DNA of 64,000 nt from Nocardia cyriacigeorgica (lineage in GTDB: Bacteria > Actinomycetota > Actinomycetes > Mycobacteriales > Mycobacteriaceae). The position numbers and the translations under genes are program-made. Below the pieces are notes generated by a model. That model was given only the letters and a program-made list of their open reading frames with translations. It was not told the origin of the DNA and made no database searches. Below are positions 46,866-60,190 of the stretch, one piece after another (within the stretch, counting starts at the first letter, position 1; each line of letters begins with the position of its first letter). The DNA is taken from positions 620,001 to 684,000 of the forward strand of contig NZ_VBUT01000003.1 in the NCBI RefSeq assembly GCF_005863245.1, written 5' to 3'.

Positions 46866-47982
46866 GCGGAAAGAACGAAGCGGCCTTGGTGCTGGAGGAT
46901 GGCCGGGTTTTCCGTGGCACCTCCTACGGCGCCGTCGGCGAGACCTTGGGTGAGGCGGTGTTCTGCACCGCGATGACCGGTTATCAGGAAACTCTCACCG
47001 ACCCCAGCTATCACCGCCAGATCGTGGTGGCCACGGCCCCGCAGATCGGCAACACGGGCTGGAACGACGAGGACGACGAGTCCAGCAAGATCTGGGTCGC
47101 CGGCTACGCCGTGCGCGACCCCGCGCGCCGCGCCTCGAACTGGCGCGCCACCCGCACACTGCCCGAGGAGCTGCGACGGCAGGACGTCGTCGGCATCGCG
47201 GGCATCGACACCCGTGCGGTGGTGCGGCATCTGCGCACCCGCGGTTCGATGAAGGCGGGCATCTTCAGCGGTGACGCCGTCGCCGCCTCCGTCGACGAAC
47301 TGGTGGCCAGGGTCAACGGCCAGCCGTCCATGCTCGGCGCGGATCTGGCCGAGGAGGTCAGCACCGACGGCCTCTACACCATCGAGCCCACCGGCGAGCA
47401 TCGCTTCACCGTGGTCGCCGTCGACCTCGGCATCAAGACCAACACCCCGCGCATGTTCGCCGAACGCGGCATCCGCGTGCATGTGGTGCCGTCGGGTACC
47501 TCGTTCGACCAGATCCAGGAGCTGAAGCCGAACGGCGTGTTCCTGTCCAACGGTCCGGGCGACCCGGCCACCCAGGACGGCGCGGTCGAGCTCACCCGCC
47601 AGATCCTCGGTGCCGGCCTGCCGCTGTTCGGCATCTGCTTCGGCAACCAGATCCTGGGCCGGGCGCTCGGCCGTGGCACCTACAAGATGAAGTTCGGCCA
47701 CCGCGGCATCAACATCCCGGTCGTCGAGCACGAGACCGGCCGCATCTCGATCACCGCGCAGAACCACGGCTTCGCCCTCGAAGGCGAGCAGGGTGAGCAG
47801 TTCGACACCCCGTTCGGCAAGGCCGAGGTCAGCCACGTCTGCGCCAACGACGGCACCGTCGAGGGCGTGCGCCTGGTCGACGGTCGCGCGTTCTCCGTGC
47901 AGTACCACCCCGAAGCCGCCGCCGGCCCCCATGACGCCGCGTACTTGTTCGACCGTTTCGCCGGTCTGATGGAAGGAGCCTG

Positions 47983-47983
<1 letters not shown>
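46862..47983 (+). CDS. carA: Carbamoyl-phosphate synthase small subunit
   Basis: This 373-residue glutaminase subunit supplies ammonia to CarB. The N-terminal CPSase domain ([33 protein letters not shown]) is followed by a class I amidotransferase domain, with nucleophile Cys in [10 protein letters not shown] and the His-Glu pair in [10 protein letters not shown]. The ATG overlaps the preceding stop (ATGA) and the stop overlaps the carB ATG by one base. Confidence 0.97.
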
Positions 47984-51320
<3,337 letters not shown>

Positions 51321-51324
<4 letters not shown>

Positions 51325-52178
51325 GCCACGACCAGGAGAGCGGAGCGGGATCGGTGCAGACCTTCGGCGACCGGCTACAGCACGCGATGCGGCAGTTCGG
51401 GCCGCTGTGCGTCGGCATCGATCCGCATCCGGCCCTGCTGGCCCAGTGGGGCCTGACCGACGACGTGGACGGTCTGGAGGCCTTCGCCGAGATCTGCGTG
51501 GAGGCCTTCGACGGCTGCGTCGCCCTGGTCAAACCGCAGGTGGCGTTCTTCGAGGTGTACGGCGCGGGCGGGATCGGGGTGCTCGAGCGCACCATCGAGG
51601 TGTTGCGCGATTCCGGCACGCTGGTGCTGGCCGACGCCAAACGCGGCGATATCGGCTCGACCATGGACGCCTACGCCCGCGCCTGGCTCGGCGACGGCCC
51701 GCTGAGCTCGGACGCGGTGACGGTGTCGCCGTATCTCGGCTTCGGCTCGCTCGATCCGGCCCTGGAGTTGGCGCAGGCCAACCACCGCGGGGTGTTCGTG
51801 CTCGCCGCGACCTCCAACCCCGAAGGCGCGCAACTGCAACGGATCACCGCCGGCGACGGGCGCACCATCGCCCAGACGGTCGTCGACGCCGCCGCGGCTC
51901 GCAACGCCGGCGACGGCTTCGGCTCGGTCGGTGTCGTGGTCGGCGCCACCCTCACCGAGGCGCCGGATCTGGGCGCGCTCAACGGGCCGATCCTCATGCC
52001 GGGGGTCGGCGCGCAGGGCGGGGGAGCGGAGTCGATTCGCGGCCTGGTCCCGCGGCACCTGCTGCGCGGTGTGGTGCCCAACGCCTCCCGTGAGGTGTTG
52101 CGCGAGGGGCCGTCGGTGCCCGCGCTGCGTGCGCGCGTGGCGGCCCTTCAGGAAGAATTCGGTTTCCTCCAGGCCTAG
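51321..52178 (+). CDS. pyrF: Orotidine 5'-phosphate decarboxylase (type 2)
   Basis: This 285-residue enzyme makes UMP from OMP and belongs to the long, mycobacterial type 2 class. Key segments are [29 protein letters not shown], the catalytic [12 protein letters not shown] and VGVVVGATL near the phosphate site. GTG 51321 overlaps the carB stop; another GTG 11 codons later is possible. No pyrD lies between carB and pyrF. It is the last gene of the operon, and a hairpin follows about 190 bases on. Confidence 0.95.
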
Positions 52179-53042
52179 TCAGCGCCCGCGGTACACGATC
52201 ATCGCGTACCCGGCGGCCGTTTCGGCACGGGTGTCTCATCCACGACGCAACGGCCGGGGTGCTGGTATTGGCGTCGCGGCGGTGAGATGCTGTTGAGGTT
52301 GATCGGGGGATCTCCGGCGGGGCAATAGTCGGCGGTTTTCCATCACAGCACCTCGCGCTTGCGGGGGACATCAGGTCCGGCCCGCCCACCCCTCGGGCCG
52401 GGCCTGATCCATGTCCGGCGCCGGTGTGTGATGCGCCAGTGCATGAGGTGCGTTTGCTGGTGTCCTGACGGCCCGCTGAAACGCTATGTGGTCAGTTGGC
52501 GGCCCGGGCACCCGGCGCGGCGTTGTCAGTGCCCATAGACGCGTCTGCCTGCCGCTACGGCCCTGTTCGGCGCGCCTGTCCCGTGCACATCGCGTCGCCG
52601 CGGCGCGCCGTGGGCCGTCGCCCATGGGCCCGATGGCGGGGTCTGCGCGCTCCACGCATGCGGTCCGATGTTCGCGCACAGGATGCCCGGCACGCGACAC
52701 GCACATCATTTCCGCAGCGACACGCAGAAATTTTCCAGAAAGTTCCTGGTCGTGGGGTTGTGGGTTTGCCGGCGGCGGTGACGGCGCCGTGGCAACCGCC
52801 CCGCTAATTCGTCCCGTGTACGAAAACGCCCTGCGTGCAGGCTGTTTCGTGGATTCGAACCAGTGTTCGGAAGGGTGGGCGAGCCGGGTTCGGCATTGCG
52901 TCCGGCGTCCCCTACGGCATCGTCGAATCATGCGCTGACCTGGGGGGTGGGTTCGCAATCGGCCGCGGTCGTGGGTACGGTCGCTGTCACTGCCGGGTAA
53001 TTGGGCAGTAGTTGATGCAATGAACGATGAGACGGAGGAACC
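52179..53042. other. 864-base gap between pyrF and mihF
   Basis: I can support no protein-coding gene here; the open frames lack codon structure or similarity. It holds a long hairpin at 52370-52408, a possible mihF promoter (TACGGT at 52976-52981), and a small ACTGCC/GGCAGT hairpin (52989-53009) in the probable mihF leader. In M. tuberculosis a PE/PPE gene pair occupies this position; there is no trace of one here. Confidence 0.6.
52370..52408 (+). terminator. Terminator-like hairpin downstream of pyrF
   Basis: A 15-bp stem (52370-52384 with 52394-52408, one G-U pair) closes on a 9-base loop. It is probably the end of the pyrimidine operon, although no U tract follows. Confidence 0.55.
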
Positions 53043-53363
53043 GTGGCCCTTCCCCAGCTGACTGACGAGCAGCGCGCCGCTGCTTTGGAGAAGGCGGCGG
53101 CCGCTCGCCGCACTCGGGCGGAGCTCAAGGATCGCTTGAAGCGTGGCGGCACCGACCTGAAGAGCGTCCTCAACGACGCCGAGACCAATGAGATCATCGG
53201 CAAGATGAAGGTGTCGGCCCTGCTCGAGGCCCTGCCCAAGGTCGGCAAGGTCAAGGCGGCCGAGATCATGACCGAGCTGGAGATCGCTCCCACCCGCCGT
53301 CTGCGCGGTCTGGGCGATCGGCAGCGCAAGGCCCTGCTGGCCAAGTTCGACCTCGGCGCCTGA
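53043..53363 (+). CDS. mihF: Mycobacterial-type integration host factor
   Basis: This 106-residue nucleoid protein bends DNA and is unrelated to E. coli IHF. It has the usual basic N-terminal helix (RRTRAELKDRLKRGGTDL) and a helix-two-turn-helix core (LLEALPKVGKVKAAEIMTELEIAPTRRLRGLGDRQRKALL). The GTG start with GGAGG eight bases upstream gives the size found in most actinobacteria. gmk follows after 9 bases. It is expected to be highly expressed and to affect global transcription. Confidence 0.95.
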   Translation: MALPQLTDEQRAAALEKAAAARRTRAELKDRLKRGGTDLKSVLNDAETNEIIGKMKVSALLEALPKVGKVKAAEIMTELEIAPTRRLRGLGDRQRKALLAKFDLGA

Positions 53364-53372
53364 CAACCGCCG

Positions 53373-53957
53373 GTGGTCGAACACATGACGAAGGGTCGGC
53401 TGGTCGTTCTGGTCGGCCCCTCGGCCGTGGGCAAGTCCACCGTGGTGCGCTGCGTTCGCGAACGCCTACCGCACCTGGTGTTCAGCGTGTCGGCCACAAC
53501 CCGGGCCCCCCGGCCCGGGGAGGTCGACGGCCGTGACTACCGGTTCGTCAGCCGCGAAGAGTTCGACGCGATGATCGAGGCCGGGGATCTGCTCGAATGG
53601 GCCGATATCCACGGCGGACTCCAGCGCTCGGGCACCCCGGCCGCCCCGGTCCGCGCGGCGCTGGCCGAAGGCCTGCCGGTGCTGATCGAGGTCGATCTGG
53701 AAGGCGCCCGCTCGGTCCGCAAGGCGATGCCGGAAGCGCTGCTGGTGTTCTTGGCCCCGCCCAGCTGGGACGAGCTGGTATCGCGGCTGCGTTCGCGTGG
53801 CACCGAATCGCCGGAGGTCATCGAGCGCAGGCTGGAGACCGCACGCACCGAACTGGCCGCCTGTGACGAGTTCGACATCGTGATCGTGAACGACGAGGTG
53901 ACCAGCGCCTGCGAGCAGTTGGTATCGTTGTTCGTTAGCACAAATTCGAGTTCGTGA
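53373..53957 (+). CDS. gmk: Guanylate kinase
   Basis: This 194-residue enzyme phosphorylates GMP to GDP. The P-loop is [12 protein letters not shown], the GMP-binding domain is [45 protein letters not shown] in conserved order, and the lid includes RLRSRGTES. The start may be GTG 53373 or ATG 53385; neither has a strong ribosome site and the family core begins just after. It precedes rpoZ, the conserved gmk-rpoZ pair. Confidence 0.96.
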   Translation: MVEHMTKGRLVVLVGPSAVGKSTVVRCVRERLPHLVFSVSATTRAPRPGEVDGRDYRFVSREEFDAMIEAGDLLEWADIHGGLQRSGTPAAPVRAALAEGLPVLIEVDLEGARSVRKAMPEALLVFLAPPSWDELVSRLRSRGTESPEVIERRLETARTELAACDEFDIVIVNDEVTSACEQLVSLFVSTNSSS

Positions 53958-54004
53958 CACCCGTCCGCGACAACATCGGTCAACAACCCGCAGGAGCCCC
54001 CCTA

Positions 54005-54286
54005 GTGAGCAGTACGGACACCATCTCCGCGCCCGCCTACGACACTCCGATCGGCCTCACCAACCCGCCGATCGACGAGCTGCTCGAGCGCACCTCGTCC
54101 AAGTACGCCCTGGTCATCTACGCCGCCAAGCGGGCACGTCAGATCAACGATTACTACAACCAGCTCGGCGACGGCATCCTCGAATACGTCGGCCCGCTGG
54201 TCGAGCCCATCGCGCAGGAGAAGCCGCTGTCGGTGGCCATGCGTGAGATCCACGCCGACCTGCTCGAGCACACCGAAGGCGAGTGA
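54005..54286 (+). CDS. rpoZ: RNA polymerase omega subunit
   Basis: This 93-residue subunit wraps the C-terminal tail of beta' and aids RNA polymerase assembly. The conserved core is [29 protein letters not shown] 54005 follows AGGAG at a reasonable distance; an upstream in-frame ATG lacks similarity. It lies 47 bases after gmk and 84 before coaBC. Confidence 0.95.
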   Translation: MSSTDTISAPAYDTPIGLTNPPIDELLERTSSKYALVIYAAKRARQINDYYNQLGDGILEYVGPLVEPIAQEKPLSVAMREIHADLLEHTEGE

Positions 54287-54370
54287 CCACGTCCCGGTGA
54301 GACCGGTGCACGGCACCGCGGCTCGCCGGGCACATCGGGCGCTGGTGTCCCGCACAACACAGGAGGCGCA

Positions 54371-55594
54371 ATGACCACACGGGTCGTTGTCGGGGTCGGC
54401 GGGGGCATCGCCGCCTACAAGGCGTGCGCGCTGGTGCGCCGCTTCACCGAAACCGGGCACGAGGTCCGGGTCATTCCCACCGAGTCCGCCCTGCAGTTCG
54501 TCGGCAAGGCCACCTTCGAGGCGCTCACCGGCAATCCCGTGAACACCGGGGTCTTCTCCGACGTGCCCGAAGTGCCGCATGTGCGCCTCGGCCAGGAAGC
54601 CGACCTCGTCGTCATCGCGCCCGCGACCGCCGATCTGATGGCGCGTGCCGCCACCGGCCGCGCCGACGATCTGCTCACCGCCACTCTGCTCACCGCGCGA
54701 TGTCCCATCCTGTTCGCGCCCGCGATGCACACCGAGATGTGGGAGCATCCGGCCACCGTCGCCAACGTCGCCACCCTGCGCGCGCACGGCGCCAATGTGA
54801 TGGAACCGGCCTCGGGCCGGCTCACCGGCACCGACACCGGTCCGGGACGTCTGCCCGAACCCGAGGAGATCTTCGGACTGGCCTCGCTGCTGCTCGAGCG
54901 CGCCGACGCCATTCCGCGTGACCTCGAGGGCCGCCGGGTGGTCATCACCGCTGGTGGCACCAGGGAACCGCTGGACCCGGTGCGTTTCCTGGGTAACCGC
55001 AGCTCCGGTAAGCAGGGTTACGCCCTGGCCCGGGTCGCGGCCCAGCGCGGCGCGCACGTCACGCTCATCGCGGGCAACACCATCGAGATGGCGGCACCCG
55101 CGGCCGTCGAACTGGTGCACATCACCACCGCCGAACAGCTCAAGACCGCGGTGGACAAGCACGCGGCCGGTGCGGACGCGGTGATCATGGCGGCGGCGGT
55201 GGCCGATTTCCGGCCCACCAACGTGGCCGCGGCCAAGATCAAGAAGGGTGCCGGCGAACCCGACACCATCGCCCTGACCAAGAACGACGACATTCTCGCC
55301 GGTCTGGTCCAGGCCCGCGCCGACGGACAGCTACCTGGGACCGCGATCGTCGGATTCGCCGCCGAAACCGGTGACGAACACGGCGACGTGCTCACCCACG
55401 CGCGCGCCAAACTGGCCCGCAAGGGGTGCGATCTGCTCGTCGTGAACGCGGTCGGTGAAGGCAAGGCGTTCGAAGTCGACACCAACGACGGCTGGCTGCT
55501 CGGCGCCGACGGCACCGAGCAGGCACTCGACCACGGATCCAAGGCGCTGCTGGCCAGCCGGGTGCTCGATGCGCTCGGGCCGCTGCTGAGCTGA
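54371..55594 (+). CDS. coaBC: Bifunctional phosphopantothenoylcysteine decarboxylase/synthetase
   Basis: This 407-residue enzyme performs two successive steps of coenzyme A synthesis. The N-terminal CoaC flavodoxin-like half has GVGGGIAAYKACALVRR, the FMN histidine region VPHVRLGQEADLVVIAPATADLMARAA, and APAMHTEMWEHPA. The C-terminal CoaB half has ITAGGTREPLDPVRFLGNRSSGKQG and AAAVADFRP with the KIKKG CTP-binding lysine. AGGAGG precedes the ATG by 5 bases. Confidence 0.96.
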   Translation: MTTRVVVGVGGGIAAYKACALVRRFTETGHEVRVIPTESALQFVGKATFEALTGNPVNTGVFSDVPEVPHVRLGQEADLVVIAPATADLMARAATGRADDLLTATLLTARCPILFAPAMHTEMWEHPATVANVATLRAHGANVMEPASGRLTGTDTGPGRLPEPEEIFGLASLLLERADAIPRDLEGRRVVITAGGTREPLDPVRFLGNRSSGKQGYALARVAAQRGAHVTLIAGNTIEMAAPAAVELVHITTAEQLKTAVDKHAAGADAVIMAAAVADFRPTNVAAAKIKKGAGEPDTIALTKNDDILAGLVQARADGQLPGTAIVGFAAETGDEHGDVLTHARAKLARKGCDLLVVNAVGEGKAFEVDTNDGWLLGADGTEQALDHGSKALLASRVLDALGPLLS

Positions 55595-55922
55595 GCGGCC
55601 CGCCCGGCCGCCGACCATGGGGTGCTGCGAGATGCATTGCGGGAGCGAGGTAATCGTGCCAACTGCATGCGCGACAGCCCGGCGGCAGCGTCTAATGGGA
55701 ACGGGAAATCGAACGATGCCATCGCGAGCCGGGACCGCGGTCCGGGACGGCGGACCGGCGCGTCGGTGGTTTGGAATAGTCTGGGATCAGGGTTCGCGCC
55801 CGGCGTGGCACCGTTGCCGCCGCGACGAGCGATGTCGCCGACCGTAGGCATCGCACCAGCGGCAATGCGGCGCTAGGGTCGCAAACCGAGAAGAGCAACC
55901 CGTTGAGGGAGAGGGAACAACT
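55595..55922. other. 328-base gap upstream of metK
   Basis: I see no supported gene. I looked for a SAM-riboswitch fold before metK and found none. A TAGGGT -10 at 55874-55879 is the likely metK promoter, giving a leader of about 37 bases with GGGAGAGGG. Confidence 0.5.
55874..55879 (+). promoter_or_regulatory. -10 hexamer for metK
   Basis: TAGGGT fits TANNNT and lies 43 bases before the metK GTG, upstream of a purine-rich ribosome site. Confidence 0.45.
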
Positions 55923-57134
55923 GTGCGCACGACCGGCAGTCGGCTATTCACCAGTGAGTCCGTGACCGAGGGTCATCCGGACAAGATCTGTGACGCCATC
56001 AGCGATTCCATCCTCGACGCGTTGCTGGCGGAGGACCCGCGCAGCCGGGTGGCGGTGGAAACCCTGGTCACCACCGGCCAGGTGCATGTCGCCGGTGAGG
56101 TCACCACCGAGGCGTACGCGGACATTCCGCGCATCGTCCGGGAGAAGGTGCTCGAGATCGGATACGACTCCTCGGCAAAGGGTTTCGACGGAAACTCCTG
56201 CGGTGTCAACATCGCGATCGGCGCGCAGTCGCCGGACATCGCGCAGGGCGTGGACACCTCGCACGAGGCGCGCGTCGGCGGCTCCGACGACGAGATCGAA
56301 CAGCAGGGCGCCGGTGATCAGGGCCTGATGTTCGGCTACGCCACCACCGACACCCCCGAGCTGATGCCGCTGCCGATCGCGCTGGCGCACCGGCTCTCGC
56401 GCAAGCTCACCGAGGTCCGCAAGTCGGGTGTGCTGCCCTACCTGCGGCCCGACGGCAAGACCCAGGTCACCATCGAATACGACGGTGACCGGCCCGTTCG
56501 GCTGGATACCGTCGTCATCTCCACTCAGCACGCCGCCGATATCGACCTGGACAACCTGCTCGCCCCCGATATCCGCGAGAAGGTCGTCGACGCGGTGCTG
56601 GCCGATCTGGCGCTGCCCAGCCTCGACGTGTCCGATGTGCGGCTGCTGGTCAACCCCACCGGCAAGTTCGTGCTCGGCGGCCCGATGGGTGACGCGGGCC
56701 TGACCGGCCGCAAGATCATCGTCGACACCTACGGCGGCATGGCCCGCCACGGTGGTGGCGCGTTCTCCGGTAAGGACCCGTCCAAGGTCGACCGCTCGGC
56801 CGCCTACGCGATGCGCTGGGTCGCCAAGAACGTCGTCGCAGCCGGGCTGTCGGACCGGGTGGAGGTGCAGGTCGCCTACGCCATCGGCAAGGCCGCTCCG
56901 GTCGGGTTGTTCGTGGAGACCTTCGGCACCGAGAAGGTGGATCCGGCGCGCATCGCCGGCGCCATCACCGAGGTGTTCGACCTGCGTCCTGGCGCGATCA
57001 TCCGCGACCTGGACCTGCTGCGCCCGATCTACGCGCCGACCGCCGCGTACGGCCACTTCGGCCGCACCGACGTCGACCTGCCCTGGGAGCACACCGACCG
57101 CGCCGACAAGCTGCGCGCCGCCGCCGGCCTGTAG
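55923..57134 (+). CDS. metK: S-adenosylmethionine synthetase
   Basis: This 403-residue enzyme makes SAM from methionine and ATP. Signatures are [34 protein letters not shown] and [19 protein letters not shown], with the flexible-loop Lys and Asp present. GTG 55923 follows GGGAGAGGG. SAM made here also serves the radical SAM enzyme and methyltransferases. priA starts 13 bases after the stop. Confidence 0.98.
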   Translation: MRTTGSRLFTSESVTEGHPDKICDAISDSILDALLAEDPRSRVAVETLVTTGQVHVAGEVTTEAYADIPRIVREKVLEIGYDSSAKGFDGNSCGVNIAIGAQSPDIAQGVDTSHEARVGGSDDEIEQQGAGDQGLMFGYATTDTPELMPLPIALAHRLSRKLTEVRKSGVLPYLRPDGKTQVTIEYDGDRPVRLDTVVISTQHAADIDLDNLLAPDIREKVVDAVLADLALPSLDVSDVRLLVNPTGKFVLGGPMGDAGLTGRKIIVDTYGGMARHGGGAFSGKDPSKVDRSAAYAMRWVAKNVVAAGLSDRVEVQVAYAIGKAAPVGLFVETFGTEKVDPARIAGAITEVFDLRPGAIIRDLDLLRPIYAPTAAYGHFGRTDVDLPWEHTDRADKLRAAAGL

Positions 57135-57147
57135 TTTCCGCGCCCGG

Positions 57148-59838
57148 GTGGACGAACTCGCGGCCGACCACACCCCCGGCGACGAACCGTCGCCGGGGGT
57201 GTCGGCTGTGTCGGGGCTGTCCACACCGTCCGAACCGGGCCTCGCGCTGCCGATCGCGCGGGTGCTCCCGCTGCTGACCCCGGCGCATCTGGACCGCGAT
57301 TTCGACTATCTCGTTCCGCCCGAATTCGACGAGATCGCACAGCCGGGCGTGCGGGTGCGGGTCCGGTTCGCCGGGCGCCTGGTCGACGGTTATCTCCTCG
57401 ACCGGCTCGCCGCCAGCGACCACACCGGCAAACTGGTGCCGCTGGATCGCGTGGTGTCCGCCGAACGCGTCCTCACCCCGGAAATCCTGCGCCTGGTCAC
57501 CTCGGTGGCCGCCCGGTACGCCGGCAGCCGCGCCGACGTGCTGCGCCTGGCGATTCCGCCTCGGCACGCGCGCACCGAGAACGGGGGGACGGCACAGTCC
57601 AAGCCGGTCAAGGCAGCCCCGGTCACGAATAGCGCTGCGGGCGAAGACGATACGTCCGCCACCGCACCGGATATCGCGCCACCTGCGGGCGACTCTCGGA
57701 CCGATGACGACATCCGTTCGGCGACATCGGGCACCGACGACGGCGGTGAACGGCAGCATGACCTCCGCGGCGATCGGGCCGTGGCAGCGCAGCATCCGAC
57801 GCACAGTGCCCCCGGTAGCTCGACAACTTCGAAAACCTCGGAGACCGAGGCGATTCCAGTGGCGGCCGCGCACCATGCAGATCGCGGCCGGTCGCACGGT
57901 TCGAATGTGCCGGATGATCTCGATGTGTCGCGAGGGCCAGGTGAGCCTTCCGGTTCGAGTGAGCAGGATGTCCCCGATGCGGTGCCCGGGTCTCGCCGGT
58001 CGCGCGCTCCACACGAGCCCCCCAACTCCGACGCGTCGCAGGGGGCAGGTGTGCTGCCCGGTTCGAGTGAGCAGGATGCCTCGGATGCGGTGCCCGGGTC
58101 TCGCCGGCCGCGCGCTCCACACGAGCCCACCAACCCCGACGCGTCGAAGAGCCCGAGTGGCCGGCCCGCCGAAGCGACAGCGTCGCAAGCGGTGGCTACC
58201 CCCGCCGAGCTGCTGGACCGCGCCGGTGTCGATCTCGTGTCCTGGAACAGATACCTGCACGGTGCGAGCTTCCTCGAGGCACTGGCGGACGGCCGGGGCG
58301 TGCGGGCGGCGTGGCAGGCGTTGCCGGGGGAGCAGTGGGCGGTGCGGTTGGCCGAGCTCGCGGCGGTCGTGGTTGCCGGTGGGCGCAGTGCGGTGCTGAT
58401 GGTGCCCGATCAGCGGGATCTGGATCGGGTGCTGGCCGAATGCCAGCGGTTGGTGGGGGACAAGGCGGTGGGGTTGTCGGCGGGGCTCGGGCCCGCGGCG
58501 CGGTATCGGCGCTGGCTGGCGGTGCTGCGCGGCACGGCGCGGGTGGTCGTCGGTACCCGCGCGGCGGTGTTCGCCCCCGCCCAGGACCTCGGCCTGATCG
58601 CCCTGTGGGATGACGGCGACGACACCTACGCCGAGCCGCGCGCGCCCTACCCGCATGCCAGGGAAGTGGCGATGCTGCGCGCCCACGAGACGGGTGCGGC
58701 CTTCGTGGCGGGCGGGTTCGCGCGGACCGCCGAGATCCAGGCGGTGGTCGACTCCGGCTGGGCCCACGATCTGGTTGCCGACCGGGCGACGCTGCGTTCG
58801 GCCATGCCACGGATCAGTGCGCCGGGCGACACCGATCTCGCCCTGGAACGCGACCCCGTCGCGCGGGCGGTGCGAATTCCGGGGGCTGCCTTCGCGGCGG
58901 CCAGGTCCGCGCTGAAGGAAGGCGCCGGGGTCCTGGTCCAGGTGCCGCGCCGGGGCTACGTCCCTGCCCTGGCGTGCGGGAAATGCCGAACGCCCGCGCG
59001 TTGCCGGCACTGCAATGGGCCGCTCGCGTTGCCCGAGCGCGGGCAAGCGGGCCCGGAATCGGCGGAGGTGGCGCACAGTCCCGCCTGCCGCTGGTGCGGC
59101 CGCACCGAAGCCGGTTTCCGTTGCGCGGCTTGCGGTTCGCGGGCGCTCCGGGCCGTGGTGATCGGAGCGACCCGCACCGCGGAAGAGCTAGGGCGGGCAT
59201 TCCCGGGCGTCCCGATCCGCGGTTCCGGCGGCGGCGCCGTCCTCGACACCGTGGAACCCGGGCCGCAGGTGGTGGTCGCCACCGTCGGCGCCGAACCCGT
59301 GTTGCCCGGCGGCTACGGTGTCGCCCTGCTGCTCGACGGGTGGGCGCTGCTCGGCCGTGCCGACCTGCGTGCGGCCGAGGACGCCCTGCGCCGCTGGATG
59401 TGCGCCGCCGCCCTGGTCCGCGCCCACGGCCAGGTGCTCGTGATGGCCGAACCGTCCATCCCGACGGTGCAGGCTCTCATCCGCTGGGATCCGATCGGCC
59501 ATGCTCGCGCCGAGGTCGACAGCCGCGCCGAGGTCGGCTTCCCGCCCGCGGTCCGCATGGCCGCCGTCGACGGCACCTCCGAGGCCATCACCGAACTCCT
59601 CGCCGCCGCAACGCTTCCCGAATCGGCCGACCTACTCGGCCCGGTGCCGCTGCCCCCCTTCGCGCGCAAGCCTTTCACCGGCGATTCCCCCGCCGAGGTC
59701 GAACGCATCCTGCTGCGCACGCCCCGCCGGGAGGCCACCGCGTTGTCGCGAGCCCTCACCGCAGCCCAAGCAGTCCGCAGCGCGCAGCGTTCCGACGCCC
59801 CGCTGCGCGTGCAGATCGACCCCGTCGACATCGGATGA
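57148..59838 (+). CDS. priA: PriA-like primosomal protein N', helicase-degenerate, with a long insert
   Basis: This 896-residue replication-restart protein is about 240 residues longer than M. tuberculosis PriA. The 3' DNA-binding domain is at about 33-141 (LPIARVLPLLTPAHLDRDFDYLVP). A disordered Ser/Pro/Asp-rich insert spans about 142-352 and contains a 36-residue tandem duplication. The helicase part lacks a Walker A (PGEQWAVRL where GxGKT belongs) and has WDDGDD instead of DEEH. The zinc cysteines are intact (CGKCRTPARCRHC and CRWCGRTEAGFRCAAC). Loss of ATPase motifs is usual for actinobacterial PriA, so it probably acts as a loading scaffold. GTG start 57148 is 13 bases after metK. Confidence 0.9.
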   Translation: MDELAADHTPGDEPSPGVSAVSGLSTPSEPGLALPIARVLPLLTPAHLDRDFDYLVPPEFDEIAQPGVRVRVRFAGRLVDGYLLDRLAASDHTGKLVPLDRVVSAERVLTPEILRLVTSVAARYAGSRADVLRLAIPPRHARTENGGTAQSKPVKAAPVTNSAAGEDDTSATAPDIAPPAGDSRTDDDIRSATSGTDDGGERQHDLRGDRAVAAQHPTHSAPGSSTTSKTSETEAIPVAAAHHADRGRSHGSNVPDDLDVSRGPGEPSGSSEQDVPDAVPGSRRSRAPHEPPNSDASQGAGVLPGSSEQDASDAVPGSRRPRAPHEPTNPDASKSPSGRPAEATASQAVATPAELLDRAGVDLVSWNRYLHGASFLEALADGRGVRAAWQALPGEQWAVRLAELAAVVVAGGRSAVLMVPDQRDLDRVLAECQRLVGDKAVGLSAGLGPAARYRRWLAVLRGTARVVVGTRAAVFAPAQDLGLIALWDDGDDTYAEPRAPYPHAREVAMLRAHETGAAFVAGGFARTAEIQAVVDSGWAHDLVADRATLRSAMPRISAPGDTDLALERDPVARAVRIPGAAFAAARSALKEGAGVLVQVPRRGYVPALACGKCRTPARCRHCNGPLALPERGQAGPESAEVAHSPACRWCGRTEAGFRCAACGSRALRAVVIGATRTAEELGRAFPGVPIRGSGGGAVLDTVEPGPQVVVATVGAEPVLPGGYGVALLLDGWALLGRADLRAAEDALRRWMCAAALVRAHGQVLVMAEPSIPTVQALIRWDPIGHARAEVDSRAEVGFPPAVRMAAVDGTSEAITELLAAATLPESADLLGPVPLPPFARKPFTGDSPAEVERILLRTPRREATALSRALTAAQAVRSAQRSDAPLRVQIDPVDIG
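57951..58146 (+). repeat. 108-bp tandem duplication inside priA
   Basis: Two nearly identical 88-base segments (57951-58038 and 58059-58146) recur with a 108-base period and keep frame, encoding GSSEQDxxDAVPGSRRxRAP twice. They lie in the disordered insert of PriA. Confidence 0.9.
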
Positions 59839-60190
59839 CGCTCGCCGCAGGGCTGCGGTAGGTCGGCCATCGTGCACCGAGGGCGCACGTGGCCTACCGC
59901 TCGCTGGCGGTGCAGACCGCTGTGTCGCCATCGGGTGATCCTCTGCGTCGCGGTGCAGGCTGTGTGTCCTGCGCCGAGGCCGCAATTCGCGGACAGCTCG
60001 CTGGATGTGCAGGACGCCGGCGGCGGCATCGAGCGATCGCCGGACGTGGCAGGCTGTGCCACCTGCACCGTGTCCGTGCCGGCGAGGGCCGTTTCGCCGG
60101 ACGCCGGACCGGCACCTTCGGCATCGGATGCCATGGGCCGATCGTTGACGACGTAGCCCGGCCTGAACCCGACCTCCGAGGCGGCCTTGC
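59839..60190. other. 352-base gap after priA
   Basis: I see no supported gene. An imperfect hairpin (about 59857-59898, GGTAGG ... CCTACC) is a possible priA terminator, and GTGGCA/TGCCAC forms a small stem near 60045-60061. Confidence 0.45.

Noticed and set aside
52846..52870. GGTTCGAATCC on the minus strand, like a tRNA T-loop.
   Set aside because: The T-stem pairs at only three positions and no anticodon arm or acceptor stem can be drawn.
52486..52938. A 150-codon open frame between pyrF and mihF.
   Set aside because: Its composition is Arg/Ser/Cys-rich without similarity and it has no ribosome site or -10 at a useful distance.
55595..55922. Possible SAM riboswitch before metK.
   Set aside because: No fold matching known SAM classes can be traced; only a simple -10 and ribosome site are visible.
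59872..60156. A 94-codon open frame after priA.
   Set aside because: No codon structure, domain or ribosome site supports it.
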